A stretch of DNA of 64,000 bases from Antedon mediterranea (lineage: Eukaryota; Echinodermata; Crinoidea; Comatulida; Antedonidae). The stretch lies in assembly GCF_964355755.1 (NCBI RefSeq), contig NC_092674.1, positions 16,437,001-16,501,000 on the forward strand, written 5' to 3'. The translations under genes were made by a program, and so were the position numbers. The notes under the pieces were generated by a model. The model ran no database searches and was not told where the DNA came from. It was given only the letters and a program-made list of their open reading frames with translations. This document shows positions 22,501-31,853 of the stretch, piece after piece (position 1 is the stretch's first letter; each line of letters opens with the position of its first letter).

Positions 22501-25500
22501 GGTAAATCTCGGTTTATTTCTACAATTTTTACTCGATGGTATATAAAGTTGGTTCATACTTTCGGTACTGATTTTAACCATCTGATGTAACCCTGTTTAC
22601 TAATTAAATTGAGTTAGGTAATTATTTATTGACGATTAAAACGAATTTAGGTTCAACGATTTGCCCCAAATAGGGGTGTTTTCCGATCGTGGTATACACT
22701 GTCTAATGGATGTCCATCTTGAAAAATACCCGCCACAAAAATACGAGGAGGCTTCGCATTTTCCTATCTCCTCCTACGATAATTGTTTTTAATAGCTGAA
22801 AACTGGTTGAACAGCTAGAGTACAGCATCATAATGTTGAAGACAGGCCGATTTTCTTAAAAAAATACTATTTTGATAGATTTAATATACGATTATACAAA
22901 TGTATTGATTTGCGATGAATGGAACATTCCAATCTCTGTTTCACAAGTGTCTATTCCCTCAGGCGTCGTAAAGGCAAGTACAGTACTGTATACTCGAAAT
23001 TCGATCCATTTTTGTTTTCAATCTGTGCTGCAGAGGTTGAATATAATTTTTTTTTAAACGGATAATGAGCTAGCGTTTTCACTCGCCGTATATTATGTAC
23101 AAATCTTTATTATTGCAGTTAAACCACCCACATCATCACCTTTCCCTCACTGGCATGAGTAGCGTTGTAAAACCAGTAGAGAATAGGCCTACGGTACATC
23201 ACATGCCCTAAACGCAGAACAACTTTGGTGGGTAGGGTAGAAACCAACTTAAGTATGAATTGGCTCTAAGAAACAATTGAAAACCATTAGGCCTACTAAT
23301 TAAGTTGAGTTAGATAATTTAATATTTATTGACGATTAAATCGAAGTTATGATTTTCCCCGAATAGAGGTGGTTTTCACAAATTGTTTTACATTATATTA
23401 TAAACATATACACGTCGTAGTGATGTATCGTTACATGTGCTGTAGCCTACTATTTCAATCGACTAGGACGGTGATAGTTTCAACAAAGTATTACATCGCA
23501 ATGTTTTACTGTGCTTCGCATTTTCCTATCTCCTCCTACGATAATTGTTTTTAATAGCTGAAAACCGGTTGAACAGCTAGAGTACAGCATCATAATGTTG
23601 AAGACAGGCCGATTTTCTTTAAAAAATACTATTTTGATAGATTTAATATACGATTATACAAATGTATTGATTTGCGATGAATGGAACATCCCAATCTCTC
23701 AGTCTGCCAGAGTTTGGTTTAACACAAGTAGGTAAATTTATGAGCCCTTGGTTTAACACATACGGTAGGTAAATATGTGGGTCCTTTGAGAATAAACTTG
23801 CAATACTTTGACAATACTATAAATTACCTATTAACTATTTTTGGTCCACATTTGAATCGAGCATTTCTTACTGTGAATGTTCGTACTGTTAGATGTAATA
23901 TAAAATATATACAAATAAACTTTCTTACTGAGATTGTGGATAGGCTCTACTGTTAGATATACAAATAAACTTTATACTGGCAGTTCATTCTCAACGTTTG
24001 TATTAATTAATAATTACCAAAAATATAAACGTCGTAGTGGTGTATCGTGACATGTACTTTAATATTTCAATCGATTATGACAGTGACAGTTTTAACAAAG
24101 TATTAAATCGCAAATGTTTTACTGTATTTAGAGGTATATTATTTATAGGCCTATAAAACATGAAAAAAAATATTTCGTTACTGAGTGGATAAAGAATATA
24201 TTTAAAAATTGTTCCTCTTTGTACCTATCCGCTTTCCCATCCCTCAACCCTAATGTTACATAAAAACACAAATTGGGTTTCTTTAAATGAGTCCAAATCA
24301 AAAATTTGGACTCATTTTGTGATTAAGTTTCTCCTTCGGAAGGTGCTAATTTTAGTTGACTACATAAATCATCGTGTCTTTTTATTCGTTTCTGTAAACG
24401 ACAATAGTCCTGCGGTACGTACATTTGAAATCGCCAGTTTTGTTACCCTGAGATTACTGTGTATTCGAGAACCATCTGTGGGCACGACCTAGATGGTACG
24501 CTCGCTTCGCTCGCGTACCATCTAGTACTGCAAATTAATAAAGATCAAATTAAATATACGCCATAAAGAATCAGAATATATTGTGGGGAATAGTATTATA
24601 AAATTACATAGGGAGATTTGATAAGACATTTTTCGAGTGAAATCCCGATAGCTGAGTTTTATTGAGTAAGTTTGCAGGAATAACTGTAGGCTATCTTCCT
24701 GTGTCCCGTTAGGACCGAGATGTCTGCCCATGTTGCAAGCCGTAATGTCTTAATTCTTTCTTGGGCCCACTCTGTCACGGCAGTTAGTTTCAAAAGATGA
24801 TTAAATTAAATAATGTATTAATAATTATTAGGATGGTATTCATTTGAATAAACGCCTCTCCAATAAAACATCACTTTGAATAATAACCCCCCTCCACCCC
24901 CCCCCCCCCCCCCCCCCACAACCCAACTATCTAATAAACGTCCATCCACATATTTATAATAACAGAATTATACTATTTGTAGTAGAATTCACCGCACTGT
25001 TATCTGCAATTTACCAAGCATTTGTTATTCTTTTTTACCACTTTTCATATCTATGAGAGGATTTCATTTGATTATAAATGTTACCATATTATTAGAACTA
25101 AAAAATTTAACATATATCCCTCGAATAAGCACCTCCCTCAAATGACCTCCGCCTCCCCAAAGGGCCCTACCAAACAATAAAAACTATACTTTAAAATGTT
25201 ATTAATCATCTAAAACACTGTGAAACAAAGTAGTTCAGTTTTACAAATGTCAAGCATTTTCAATAATGGTAACCGACAGAAAATGTATAAGGAGAACATT
25301 ATCATTCCGAGAACCATCGTCTACACTTCCTAGAGGGGGAGCGAGCGAAGCGAGCTCCCCCTCTAGTCATAAGTAAATTAAGACACATATTCCCATTAAA
25401 AATCCTTCTCATGTTATACAATTCAACCACATCTTTTGTATTGTAATTTTATTTGGGCAGCAGATTATAAACAATTTAGACAAATTAAATAAATTAATTA

Positions 25501-27763
25501 AACGTGCCTCCCGAATTATTAATTTTTCTCATTATTGCACACCTTCGGAACCGATCTTTAAGCACCTCAATATTCTCAATATATACGATTTATATAAATT
25601 ACAAACTGTATCTTTTATTTTCAAATTCCAAAATAACAATTTAACAGTGACCATGTCAAAATTATTTAATAAACTGACACAATACCACATAAATTACGTA
25701 GCCTTGCTAAACTGTATCAATTACAAATACCCTTGTTACTCGGGTCGGGGTACCCGAGTCTAGGACTCTCTTATCTTCTCCTATACTAGGGTAATAGGTG
25801 AACAAAGCTATAGAGAGAAAATTTTCAAACTTCAACTGGATGCAGTCATAAACATGGTACCAATCGAAGAAAGTGCAATTTATAAAGTACTACTCCTCAC
25901 CTAATATTCGTTGTATTGAGCTGGGATTTAGAATGGGTATACTTCAGGGACATGTCCTCAAAGCTATAGAGTCGGATTTTTTAATTTCAAACCGGATGCA
26001 GCCATATGACGTCTCGAAGATGGTACCTTGGTGCCAAACGATTTTCATCGTAATATAACCATATTTGGTGTCATTTCAAAGGTCTTGACTTGGAGAATAA
26101 GAATATATACAGTAAAACCTATTTATGATATTGTGACATCACTTCTGCTCCCGGAAATAGCAAAAAATCACTTTGAGATCTCATAATTTACCGTAATTAT
26201 GCCTTTTCCGGTTATGTGACGTAACTTTTCGGGAATGTATCCATATTTGGTAGCGAGATTATCAATGTGTATGTGACGTTCCCGTCTTATGATGTCATTA
26301 CAACTTCTTTTGCTGTACCCCGAGTATCACACGTTCGTGCTTGTTTAAATTAAACATTTCAGAATTCTTCATTACTGTCGCTGGACCACAATTATGGAAT
26401 GGACAAGGGTCTTATACTTGAGAAGAAAAATTTATTCTTCTAGTATAGATCCTCAATATGAAATTGAAATAAAAATAACTGTTGATGGAAATGATTAAAA
26501 CATTTTCTAGAAGTTGTTGAATTGTAGATACAAATTCATGTACAGATGTTGCGCATCAGATGTGACATCATCATATGGCCAGTTAAATGATAAAAGTTGT
26601 ATTTTCATTTTTTGTATCATTGTTCATCACATTTAAACGAGCGCGCATCCATTATTCTACAAATTATCCCTTGTCAAATTAAAAGAATATAATTACTAAG
26701 TAAAACAGATAAAGTAATTGAGATACTTAAAAAAAAAAAGAAAAAAAAGCAGTACGACATCAGATTAATCATTATAATTATAATAAAGAAATTAAGTGTT
26801 TTTTAGCGTCTTACGGTTGTCATTAAGTCCATTCCATAATCGTGGTCCAGCGACAGTAATGAAGAATTATTTTCACCTATTCTGCACTGTACTGTGTGTA
26901 TACTGTATACATACTTGGACACAAAATAGAGGGAACACTAACATTTTATTTTCTTCAGGTCACAATGGCATAATCGTTTTTCTGTGCGCAATATTCTAAC
27001 GTATGATATGCAAGTGGCATTTGCACGATGGATAACCTAACTCGTTAATAGTAACGAGTTCAAATCTATAGTTACTTATCCACACTTGGCGGATAACTCC
27101 TTGTAACTTTCCTGTTTCATCATCCTTTTTTTTTTTTTGGTTATCCGCAACTTTTGTTGCTAGGGTTTTTAAGACGTTTACAAATACGCAACGTGACTTG
27201 CGTGCCATTTTATGAATTTCGCGTATTTAACATAGGTAAAAAACGAAATAGCATTTTAAATTGAAACTTAGCAAAAGTGTAATTTATATAATGCCCTAAC
27301 TTTTGGATGGAAAAAAATGGCAAGTTTTACAGAAAGTTATGCGTGAAAATTTTTTTTGTTTTTACGCGTTTTTTATGAAAAAGTTCAAACATTCGTCAAA
27401 AATAAGCCTTTTTTTTCATAGTTACTACACTAAACAGTGAAGTTTATTTTTATTACATATTCTGGGAGGATAAGGCGGCATGGAAAGGAACCACATAATG
27501 CCGAGGCTTAATAAAATTACCTAACAGCTCATTCCTCTACGTTCAGAACTTTCAGAAAAAATTATTTTTATAAATTACAACATTTCTTCTATATTTATTT
27601 ACAGGATATGGTACAGAAATTCTTGGTGATGTTGACAGAACACAATGATGAAAGTCTGAAGCTTCTTGCAGTTCGACTTGACTTTAATGAAATCTACAAA
27701 GCAAAAGAACCAAAATTACGAAGCCCCATGATATATCATAAACAGAGAAAAAGGGTATATTAA
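4404..27763 (+). CDS. TUBGCP3: Gamma-tubulin complex component 3, C-terminal half (9 exons, 5' partial)
   Basis: Joined exons are 4404-4531, 6854-6918, 7105-7240, 10040-10244, 10460-10548, 12650-12781, 13334-13474, 17917-18036 and 27605-27763; together they give about 390 residues ending at TAA 27761-27763. GCP3 is a core subunit of the gamma-tubulin ring complex, which nucleates microtubules at centrosomes and spindle poles; its C-terminal GCP domain binds gamma-tubulin. Diagnostic runs are [71 protein letters not shown] and [13 protein letters not shown], in family order. All introns are GT-AG and phases match at every junction. The first codon in the window is split (two bases at 4404), so coding sequence continues left of the window; I saw no earlier exon in 1-4403. 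Introns reach 9.6 kb and hold many transposons. The assignment is by remembered similarity to animal GCP3; GCP2 is the main alternative but fits less well. Confidence 0.95.
4532..6853. other. TUBGCP3 intron with an old Helitron-type repeat
   Basis: No coding exon is seen. Sequence from about 5830 to 6828 resembles dispersed repeat also present near 21.5, 27.3, 43.4 and 56.4 kb. It ends with a hairpin and CTAG followed by T (see 6802-6828). Confidence 0.5.
6802..6828 (+). mobile_element. Helitron 3' terminus (hairpin + CTAG)
   Basis: CGTCA-aag-TGACG stem-loop followed by GATTAAATTCTAG and a T at 6829, the standard 3' end of a Helitron inserted at AT. The same end sequence without the full signal occurs near 43.45 kb. 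The 5' end was not found. Confidence 0.55.
6854..6918 (+). CDS. TUBGCP3: TUBGCP3 exon b
   Basis: Acceptor tgtttag, donor gtaagt at 6919. It encodes [20 protein letters not shown], the most conserved GCP signature, and ends with two bases of a Glu codon completed by the next exon. Confidence 0.95.
7105..7240 (+). CDS. TUBGCP3: TUBGCP3 exon c
   Basis: Acceptor tttttaag, donor gtatgt at 7241. It encodes [19 protein letters not shown] and [10 protein letters not shown], matching the GCP3 block after the LMDLL run. It ends in phase 0. Confidence 0.95.
7330..8108 (-). mobile_element. Helitron family 2, truncated copy
   Basis: Starts at 8108 with TCTATATATAAATTATGG preceded by A (minus strand) and runs left. 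It matches the + strand element at 21966 (shared words such as GGCGGAGATTTGTACC and CATGTTGCAAGCCGT). The 3' hairpin seen in the sister copy is missing, so this copy is truncated near 7330. Confidence 0.6.
8500..8612. repeat. Cluster of AGGCCTA-type words
   Basis: Repeated CTAGGCCTA, CTAGGCTAAGCCTAGG and TAGTACTACGTACTA make a locally palindromic stretch. Similar clusters occur near 39000-39145 and 54800-54880. Confidence 0.5.
9048..9125. repeat. Tandem palindromic motif with piggyBac-like end
   Basis: The palindrome AACACGAAGATCTTCGTGTTT occurs twice (one copy with a mismatch), each followed by GGCAGTCAA. The right copy ends AAGTGTTAA. TTAACACTTTGACTGCC read in reverse resembles the end of a piggyBac-type element. 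No transposase is seen. Confidence 0.4.
9193..9519 (-). mobile_element. tRNA-derived SINE (copy A)
   Basis: The minus strand begins with a tRNA-Ser/Leu-type head: A box TGGCCGAGCGG and B box GGTTCGAGGC. A non-tRNA body and a tail with (CAAT)n at 9193-9210 follow. It lies in inverted orientation to copy B. Confidence 0.75.
9567..9940 (+). mobile_element. tRNA-derived SINE (copy B)
   Basis: Same tRNA-like head (GACCGAGCGGTTAAG ... GGGGTTCGAGGC) and body as copy A but a different 3' end: TAGCGCTATATAAATG, the same tail type as the LINE at 2168-2570, suggesting that LINE type mobilises it. Confidence 0.75.
10040..10244 (+). CDS. TUBGCP3: TUBGCP3 exon d
   Basis: Acceptor attttacag, donor gtatgt at 10245. 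It encodes [20 protein letters not shown] then [14 protein letters not shown]. An open frame runs upstream from an ATG at 9989, but that part is intron: the preceding exon joins at VSPGD in phase 0. Confidence 0.95.
10460..10548 (+). CDS. TUBGCP3: TUBGCP3 exon e
   Basis: Acceptor ttttattag, donor gtaatt at 10549. It encodes [20 protein letters not shown] and YYINFE. It completes a Glu codon split from exon d. Confidence 0.93.
11004..11226. repeat. Imperfect 220-bp palindrome (foldback MITE-like)
   Basis: The left arm (CATTTATTTTTGGTTAAA ... AATGTTTATATTCAT) is matched in inverted order by the right arm (ATGAATATAAACATTATT ... TTTTTAACCAAAAATGAAT). No coding potential; it lies in a TUBGCP3 intron. 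Confidence 0.6.
11585..12629 (-). mobile_element. Complete non-autonomous Helitron
   Basis: On the minus strand it starts TCTATATTATAAGTGAGAG at 12629 preceded by A. It ends with an 8-bp GC hairpin (ACCCGCCC/GGGCGGGT at 11596-11613), seven bases and CTAG at 11585-11588, followed by T. Excision would restore AT. It encodes no helicase. Inside are about six degenerate copies of a motif around TTCCCAGTACAA..GGTCATTTTGAT. Confidence 0.85.
12650..12781 (+). CDS. TUBGCP3: TUBGCP3 exon f
   Basis: Acceptor gtttag, donor gtaaga at 12782; 44 codons, phase 0 at both ends. It encodes [10 protein letters not shown] and [16 protein letters not shown]. The acceptor lies only 20 bp right of the terminus of a Helitron (11585-12629). 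Confidence 0.93.
13334..13474 (+). CDS. TUBGCP3: TUBGCP3 exon g
   Basis: Acceptor tatatag, donor gtattg (weak) at 13475; 47 codons, phase 0. It encodes [19 protein letters not shown] and the charged segment [12 protein letters not shown], which leads into the variable linker. Confidence 0.9.
13541..13640. repeat. 100-bp hairpin MITE
   Basis: Perfect 17-bp inverted ends ATATAAGATTTGACATC / GATGTCAAATCTTATAT, with a second inner inverted pair (AATGATATTTT / AAAATATCATT). It lies 66 bp after TUBGCP3 exon g. Confidence 0.8.
13641..14528. other. TUBGCP3 intron, no recognised feature
   Basis: Short open frames only, with no family-like sequence. A pair of phrases around GGCCGGTATT is repeated near 14410-14530, suggesting small tandem repeats, but nothing definite. 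Confidence 0.5.
14529..15231 (+). mobile_element. Helitron family 1, short copy without 3' hairpin
   Basis: Begins A|TCTATATATAAATTTACG, identical to the starts at 22469 and 38738, and ends with GAACCATCTGTGGGCACGAC exactly where the other copies have their palindromic 3' end. The hairpin and CTAG are absent. Confidence 0.7.
15232..17916. other. TUBGCP3 intron, mostly unrecognised
   Basis: Contains an (AAT)n microsatellite (16063-16087) and AT-rich DNA. The open frame at 17108-16905 has no recognisable similarity. No exon is expected here, since exons g and h join in phase 0. Confidence 0.5.
16063..16087. repeat. (AAT)n microsatellite
   Basis: Uninterrupted TAA/AAT triplets following a short unrelated stretch; it may be the tail of a small retroposon. 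Confidence 0.8.
17917..18036 (+). CDS. TUBGCP3: TUBGCP3 exon h
   Basis: Acceptor tttatttag, donor gtaaga at 18037; 40 codons. [17 protein letters not shown] is the acidic/basic linker (the family has a similar QWG-EEEEE run), followed by FRVLSQSYQ of the last helical bundle. Confidence 0.9.
18453..19049 (-). pseudogene. LINE RT C-terminal domain
   Basis: From about 18990 leftwards it encodes [34 protein letters not shown] and [18 protein letters not shown], the C-terminal region of Rex1-type LINEs. The first 20 residues derive from the inserted tail at 18990-19085. Confidence 0.75.
18990..19085 (-). mobile_element. Short LINE/SINE tail inserted in the Rex-like LINE
   Basis: Minus strand reads CTTGCGCTTTATAAATG then (TTA)n, the same kind of GCGCTnTATAA + (ATT)n tail as at 2540-2570 and 9920. 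It sits between separated parts of the RT, at or near the internal deletion. Confidence 0.5.
19376..20623 (-). pseudogene. LINE endonuclease/RT open frame (415 codons)
   Basis: The frame opens at 20623 within the endonuclease ([13 protein letters not shown]), carries QIILSDFN and the GVSDHN motif of AP-endonuclease-like LINE proteins, a linker with [13 protein letters not shown] and [10 protein letters not shown], and ends in the RT N-terminus ([18 protein letters not shown]). It stops at 19376, but RT sequence continues in another frame. Confidence 0.8.
20559..21059 (-). pseudogene. LINE ORF N-terminal part
   Basis: Encodes a basic leader and the start of the endonuclease ([38 protein letters not shown]). 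It overlaps the 19376-20623 frame in another register, marking a frameshift near 20600. Confidence 0.75.
21061..21965. other. TUBGCP3 intron: dispersed repeat
   Basis: No gene. The part 21480-21900 resembles dispersed repeat at 6.1-6.6, 26.5, 27.3 and 56.4 kb (words such as GAAGTTTATTTTTATTACAT and TGACGTCATC). Confidence 0.5.
22469..24525 (+). mobile_element. Helitron family 1, complete, nested
   Basis: Begins TCTATATATAAATTTACG after A (22468) and ends with CTAGATGGTACGC..GCGTACCATCTAG, followed by T (24526). A block of about 170 bp (22751-22920) is repeated near 23513-23700, so the copy has an internal duplication. A 12-bp stem (ATGAGTCCAAAT/ATTTGGACTCAT) lies at 24287-24315. No transposase coding. 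Confidence 0.8.
24897..24917. repeat. Poly(C) tract
   Basis: A run of 21 cytosines inside Helitron family 2; its length may be unreliable in assembly. Confidence 0.9.
25380..25700 (+). pseudogene. LINE RT C-terminal fragment
   Basis: Around 25455-25640 the + strand encodes [19 protein letters not shown] followed by an [16 protein letters not shown] run, typical of the RT tail of LINEs (the 'quasi-tail' after the palm). It starts 9 bp right of the Helitron end. Confidence 0.6.
26360..26880. pseudogene. Two inverted scraps of LINE C-terminus
   Basis: + strand 26368-26405 and minus strand 26875-26800 each encode a [17 protein letters not shown] run, the tail of LINE proteins, in opposite orientations. 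The DNA between is AT-rich dispersed repeat. Confidence 0.5.
27039..27071 (+). mobile_element. Degraded Helitron 3' end
   Basis: Stem AACTCGTT/AACGAGTT (27039-27060), then CAAATCTATAG. It resembles the ends at 45744 and 55932, with the final CTAG altered. Confidence 0.4.
27605..27763 (+). CDS. TUBGCP3: TUBGCP3 terminal coding exon
   Basis: Acceptor atttacag; 52 codons then TAA. It encodes [15 protein letters not shown] and [17 protein letters not shown] with a basic tail KQRKRVY. It is separated from exon h by a 9.6-kb intron packed with LINE and Helitron sequence. Confidence 0.93.
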   Translation, partial: DMVQKFLVMLTEHNDESLKLLAVRLDFNEIYKAKEPKLRSPMIYHKQRKRVY

Positions 27764-27824
27764 AAAATGGAATGAAAACTGTCCCCAGTGATATATTTGT
27801 TGGTTAGATATTTATTAAACATGA

Positions 27825-27830
27825 AATAAA
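27825..27830 (+). terminator. Polyadenylation signal AATAAA of TUBGCP3
   Basis: AATAAA lies 62 nt after the TUBGCP3 stop codon, the first such hexamer in the 3' UTR and in the expected orientation. A short 3' UTR is inferred. Confidence 0.6.
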
Positions 27831-28435
27831 TGTAATTACAAGTTTTCATAATCTACCTGCATGATTCAATTTACTAACTGTAATCATCCTTCTGTTGTTT
27901 CTTTAAACCATACTGTCAATACTCTATTCTCCAGAATATCATGCACCCTGGAAATATTTTTTTAAATTAGTACCACTATAAAAGTGAGTCCCGTGTACCA
28001 CTATAGTTGAACAAAATTGTGTAGAAAATGATTTTCTATGTTAGCACAAGTGTAGAATTTCCCATATATACTTTTTATGCAAATTAGTTTTTTTGCTTAT
28101 TTCCACCAATAACAATGATAAATTTACCAATTTGGTGATTAAACTGTTTTCATCATTAAAACCATTCATGTAATACAAATTTGTGTTAATAATTTTATGC
28201 AGACAAAAAAAATCAGATTGCCTTCTTTCAACCCATACCAAATATAGCATTTACGATAGGCTAATCTAGAAACTTTTAAGGCAAAAAGTATGACTTTCCG
28301 TTAAAGTAACCTCGCCTTTGAAAATAATGTGGTCGCTGCGCTATGTTATTTGGTTACGCTATGCTAATTTTTCTCATTGATCAAAAATGTCTTCCGTATT
28401 GTGAAAAACCTGGCCTGCCTAGGCCTCATTATAAT
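27831..28435. other. Intergenic after TUBGCP3, nothing recognised
   Basis: No gene or clear repeat. The minus-strand open frame 28250-28041 has no family-like features. Confidence 0.5.
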
Positions 28436-29470
28436 AATATAAAATCTTTATTTTAAAACAGAGGCTCATTCATTACTAAATGTGTTCTTCCACGAGGTCG
28501 TATGAAAAATATCACAATTATCAAACTGATGAACAAACAAGAAAATTATACATTGAAAAAGAAAAAAGTATAAAAAAATTATATTAATAGAATAATAGAT
28601 TTTCCAGTTAGTAGATAAAATTAAAACAGAAAAGCTAAACAATTATAAACTCACTACAACAATACAGGCTTAAATTAAGAATAAATTAATCTTTTGAAAT
28701 TGTTTAGGGAAAGAGCATTTTTTGTGTTTATATTTTATAATTTATGTTCCAAATTTTGACTCCACAGTAAGAAAAACTTTTTATATTCTGTGTTTGGCTT
28801 TACTAGACATAGGTCATTTTTAGATCTTTAGTATCATATGAGGATTTTCTTTGAGTAAATTTATTTGATAGATAAGTCGGAGTTAAGGCATTTGTTATTT
28901 TATACATTAAGACTTTTTTGTTTTGTAGGTAAGATTATTCCAAGTTCTTTAAGTTCTTCAAGTGCCTCTGTTGCTGAATCATACTTTCTTTTTTTAGTGA
29001 TTATTTTGGCTGCTCTATTTTGAAGCACTTGAAGTTTATGATTTAGATGTTTATTGCATCTGCCCCATACAATTTTACAGTAGTCAAATGGAGGGCTATA
29101 ATTGTTTTATATAGCATTGTCTGCAGATACTTTGGCAACAAACAACTAGCTTTTTTAAGATAGAACAAACTTGGCAGAACTTTGTTTTTATTAAGTTCAA
29201 CATGTTTGTTCCACGATAGAGATTCATCAATTTGAACACCTATGTGTTTTCAGTGTGAATCCCTCTGAAGGGGGATTCCATTTATATTAATATTTAAGTT
29301 TGCATTTGATAGCTTTGATAATTTTATATGCGAATCAATAAACATGAACTCTGTCTTATTTACATTTAAGCTTAGTTTGTTGTTGCATAGCCAGTTATTT
29401 ATATTAGTGTATCTTTTGGGTCGTTAGATATGTAATACAAAGCAGTGTCATCGTCATACATACTCAGTTT
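28436..29470 (-). pseudogene. LINE fragment: RT palm to 3' end
   Basis: Minus strand from 29465 encodes the YADD-like block (MYDDDTALYYISND), then a KLSLNVNKTEFMFIDSH run, HIGVQIDESLSWNKHVE and a C-terminal run, with several stops and shifts. The left end is a 3' UTR with AATAAAGATTTTAT near 28445. The right edge meets the BEL/Pao element. Confidence 0.75.
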
Positions 29471-30202
29471 AACATTTTAACTCAGTATTTGTATTAGGAC
29501 TGAGTAAATATGTACAACTATTTATATTCTTATGGAGGATATATGGGGTGATTATAATGATCTCATCAAATAACTTAAAGATGAAGAAATTGATTTTAAG
29601 ATGAAATTCAAATAACATCATCATCTTAGTATAAAGTTGTTGTAACAATTTCCTTATATGGAGGGACTAACAGTGAAAAGACGTCTCTAGTTCAACACTT
29701 CCAGAATGCATCAACTATCTTCTGTACATATTCTAATCTATCTCTGGGGTTCTTGCTTGGCCGGAATGGTCCTTGGGGTACTCTACTAGATGGTGGACGT
29801 AATAAGATATCGTTGGGGCGGATATATTTACCATCATTTGGAATTCTTCTAATAGGACGTTCGTTGACTAGGTTGGCTATTTTTTGAAAACAGGTATGAA
29901 GCTCAAATGGCGTCAGTTTCTGTTCACCAGGCTACGGCTTTCTTCAGTGCCAACTTGCAGCTTTTTACTAGTGCTTCCGCGCACCCCCATTTAGTGTGGA
30001 GCGAGTGGGGTGGTGAATTTCTAGAGTACTTGTTGTTCAGCACAAAATTCCTCTTTGGTTCAACCTTGGATCATTTGTCGAAGTTGTCTTTCAGCACCAA
30101 TAAACTGTGTACCATTATCGCTCTGGATCATTTTCGGCTTTCCTCGGATTGCAAAGAAATGTCTAAGTACTAACAGAAACTACATCGTAGAACACTCGGT
30201 TG

Positions 30203-30385
30203 CTACTTCCAGGTGTACAGCTCGGGTGTTGAGGCAGGTAAAGATGACTCCATAATGTTTCGGCTAATTTTAACAATATAAGGCCCGAAATAGTCGCATG
30301 CTGTATAATAGAAAGGTGGTGTATCAGAAGCCATTCTTTCTACAGGAAGATCAGCCATAAATTGCGTCTCAGTTTTGTGTTCCAT
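30203..30385 (-). pseudogene. BEL/Pao integrase core fragment
   Basis: MADLPVERMASDTPPF then CDYFGPYIVK is the start of the BEL/Pao integrase core, with the first catalytic Asp in CDYFGP. The remainder continues left to about 29690 in broken frames. Confidence 0.7.
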
Positions 30386-30752
30386 GGTTCTGCATTTTAC
30401 ACAACAAAATTTATTCTATTCGTCTTAGCTAAATTCGTCACACCCATTATCCAGTATCTGATTCGGACTTTAGCAGCTGTGGTAGCGACTCCGTAGTGAC
30501 CCCGCTCGTGAACATTCCGGGTAATCAGATAGGAAATATGGTTATCTCTTGGTAGTAATACTGGATGACATTGGTCTTACGACAATAGACTTTTCGAAGC
30601 TCTTTCTCCTACGTATATTAACTTATCTTTAAGGAACGGGCTTAATGATTTCAACTCTTCTTTCTGAATTCTGGCATTAAGTTGTTTCTGAGCATAAAAA
30701 ATCCAGTACTTTTCCGCCATGTTTAATTCTTCCGCAGAAAGAGAACCCTCAT

Positions 30753-31853
30753 TTATACTGTATTTCGCCTTCGGTTTCGCAATAAATCTAAAAACATGGC
30801 GATGTTGTTTTCTCCTGGTATATGACGCCAATCAGATGGGTCAGTATGACCTTGAATTTCGGCAACTCTGTTTGCTACAAATGACTTGTAGAGTCTAGAC
30901 TGACCTCGGATCCAAGACAAAACTATTATACTATCCGAAAAGAATACAACTCGGTCAAAACTCACTGTCATCTCTTCTTTAATCGTACTGTACAGTCTTG
31001 ATGCAACAACAGCAGCTTGTAATTCTAATCGAGGCATCGACAGCTGTTTCAGTGGAGCTACACGGGATTTGGCGGAAATGAATCTGACTTCAAATTTATG
31101 CTCCGTATCTTCCCATCTAGTGTGTGCAACCGAGCCAAAGGCATTCTCGGAAGCATCACAAAAGACAATTAATTCAGGTGGTTTGAAGCTGGAATTAGAC
31201 AACAGGCATCTTGGAAAGGAAACATTATCTAAGTCTGCTAATTCTGTAAAGAATTGTCTCCATTCGGCTTTATTATTCTCATTTAAGTCGTCATCCCAGT
31301 CACACCCTTGCTGCCACAGCTTCTGCTTCAAATTCTTTCCCCTTATCGGGAATGCCGTAGCAATTCCCTTGGTAAGTACATTTTCTGGAAATGAGTCAGG
31401 TTCAACTTTATAAAGCAATAGGTCGGTGGTAGGGTACCATACTACCCCCAGAAACTTCTGTTCTAACTCGTCACTCAGGACCGATTTGTCATTTAGTTGT
31501 TGATTGGTAGGTGAGTTGTTAATTTGACCATTGGATATCCCTTCTTTGACTTGAAAGCCTCCTGTTTTCAGCACCTGGTCGATGTCTGTTGATAGTTGTT
31601 CTGCAGAGTTAACATCGAACACTGACGTCAGTATGTCATCCATATAACTGTCATTGGTGATAACTTGAGCTGCTTCTGGATGAGTCTCCTTATTAACTTT
31701 AGCTGTTTTCTCAAAGCTACTTGAGCCATGGCAGAAGCTGGTTTGTTTGTTAGTTTTAACATAGGTGTTGGCCCTCTTTGCTTGATTGCAGTCACGCCAT
31801 AGAAATCGATGGACTTGCTGATCGCTCTCGGGTATAGATATACGATGATACAT
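30753..31853 (-). pseudogene. BEL/Pao RT (part) and RNase H
   Basis: 366 codons: RT fragment (MYHRISIPESDQQVHRFLWR), the YMDDIL catalytic motif near residue 71, a connection domain with FLGVVWYPTTD, then RNase H with FCDAS (first acidic residue), LELQAA and FFSDS. The end runs into a frameshift before the integrase. Confidence 0.85.

Larger units (their letters stand above)
21966..25371 (+). mobile_element. Helitron family 2, full length, with a family 1 Helitron inside
   Basis: Starts A|TCTATATATAAATTATGG at 21966 and ends with the palindrome CTAGAGGGGGAGC..GCTCCCCCTCTAG at 25335-25371, followed by T. The sequence before 22469 and after 24525 together matches the truncated copy at 7330-8108 continuously, so the inner element is an insertion. 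No Rep/helicase is seen: non-autonomous. Confidence 0.75.
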
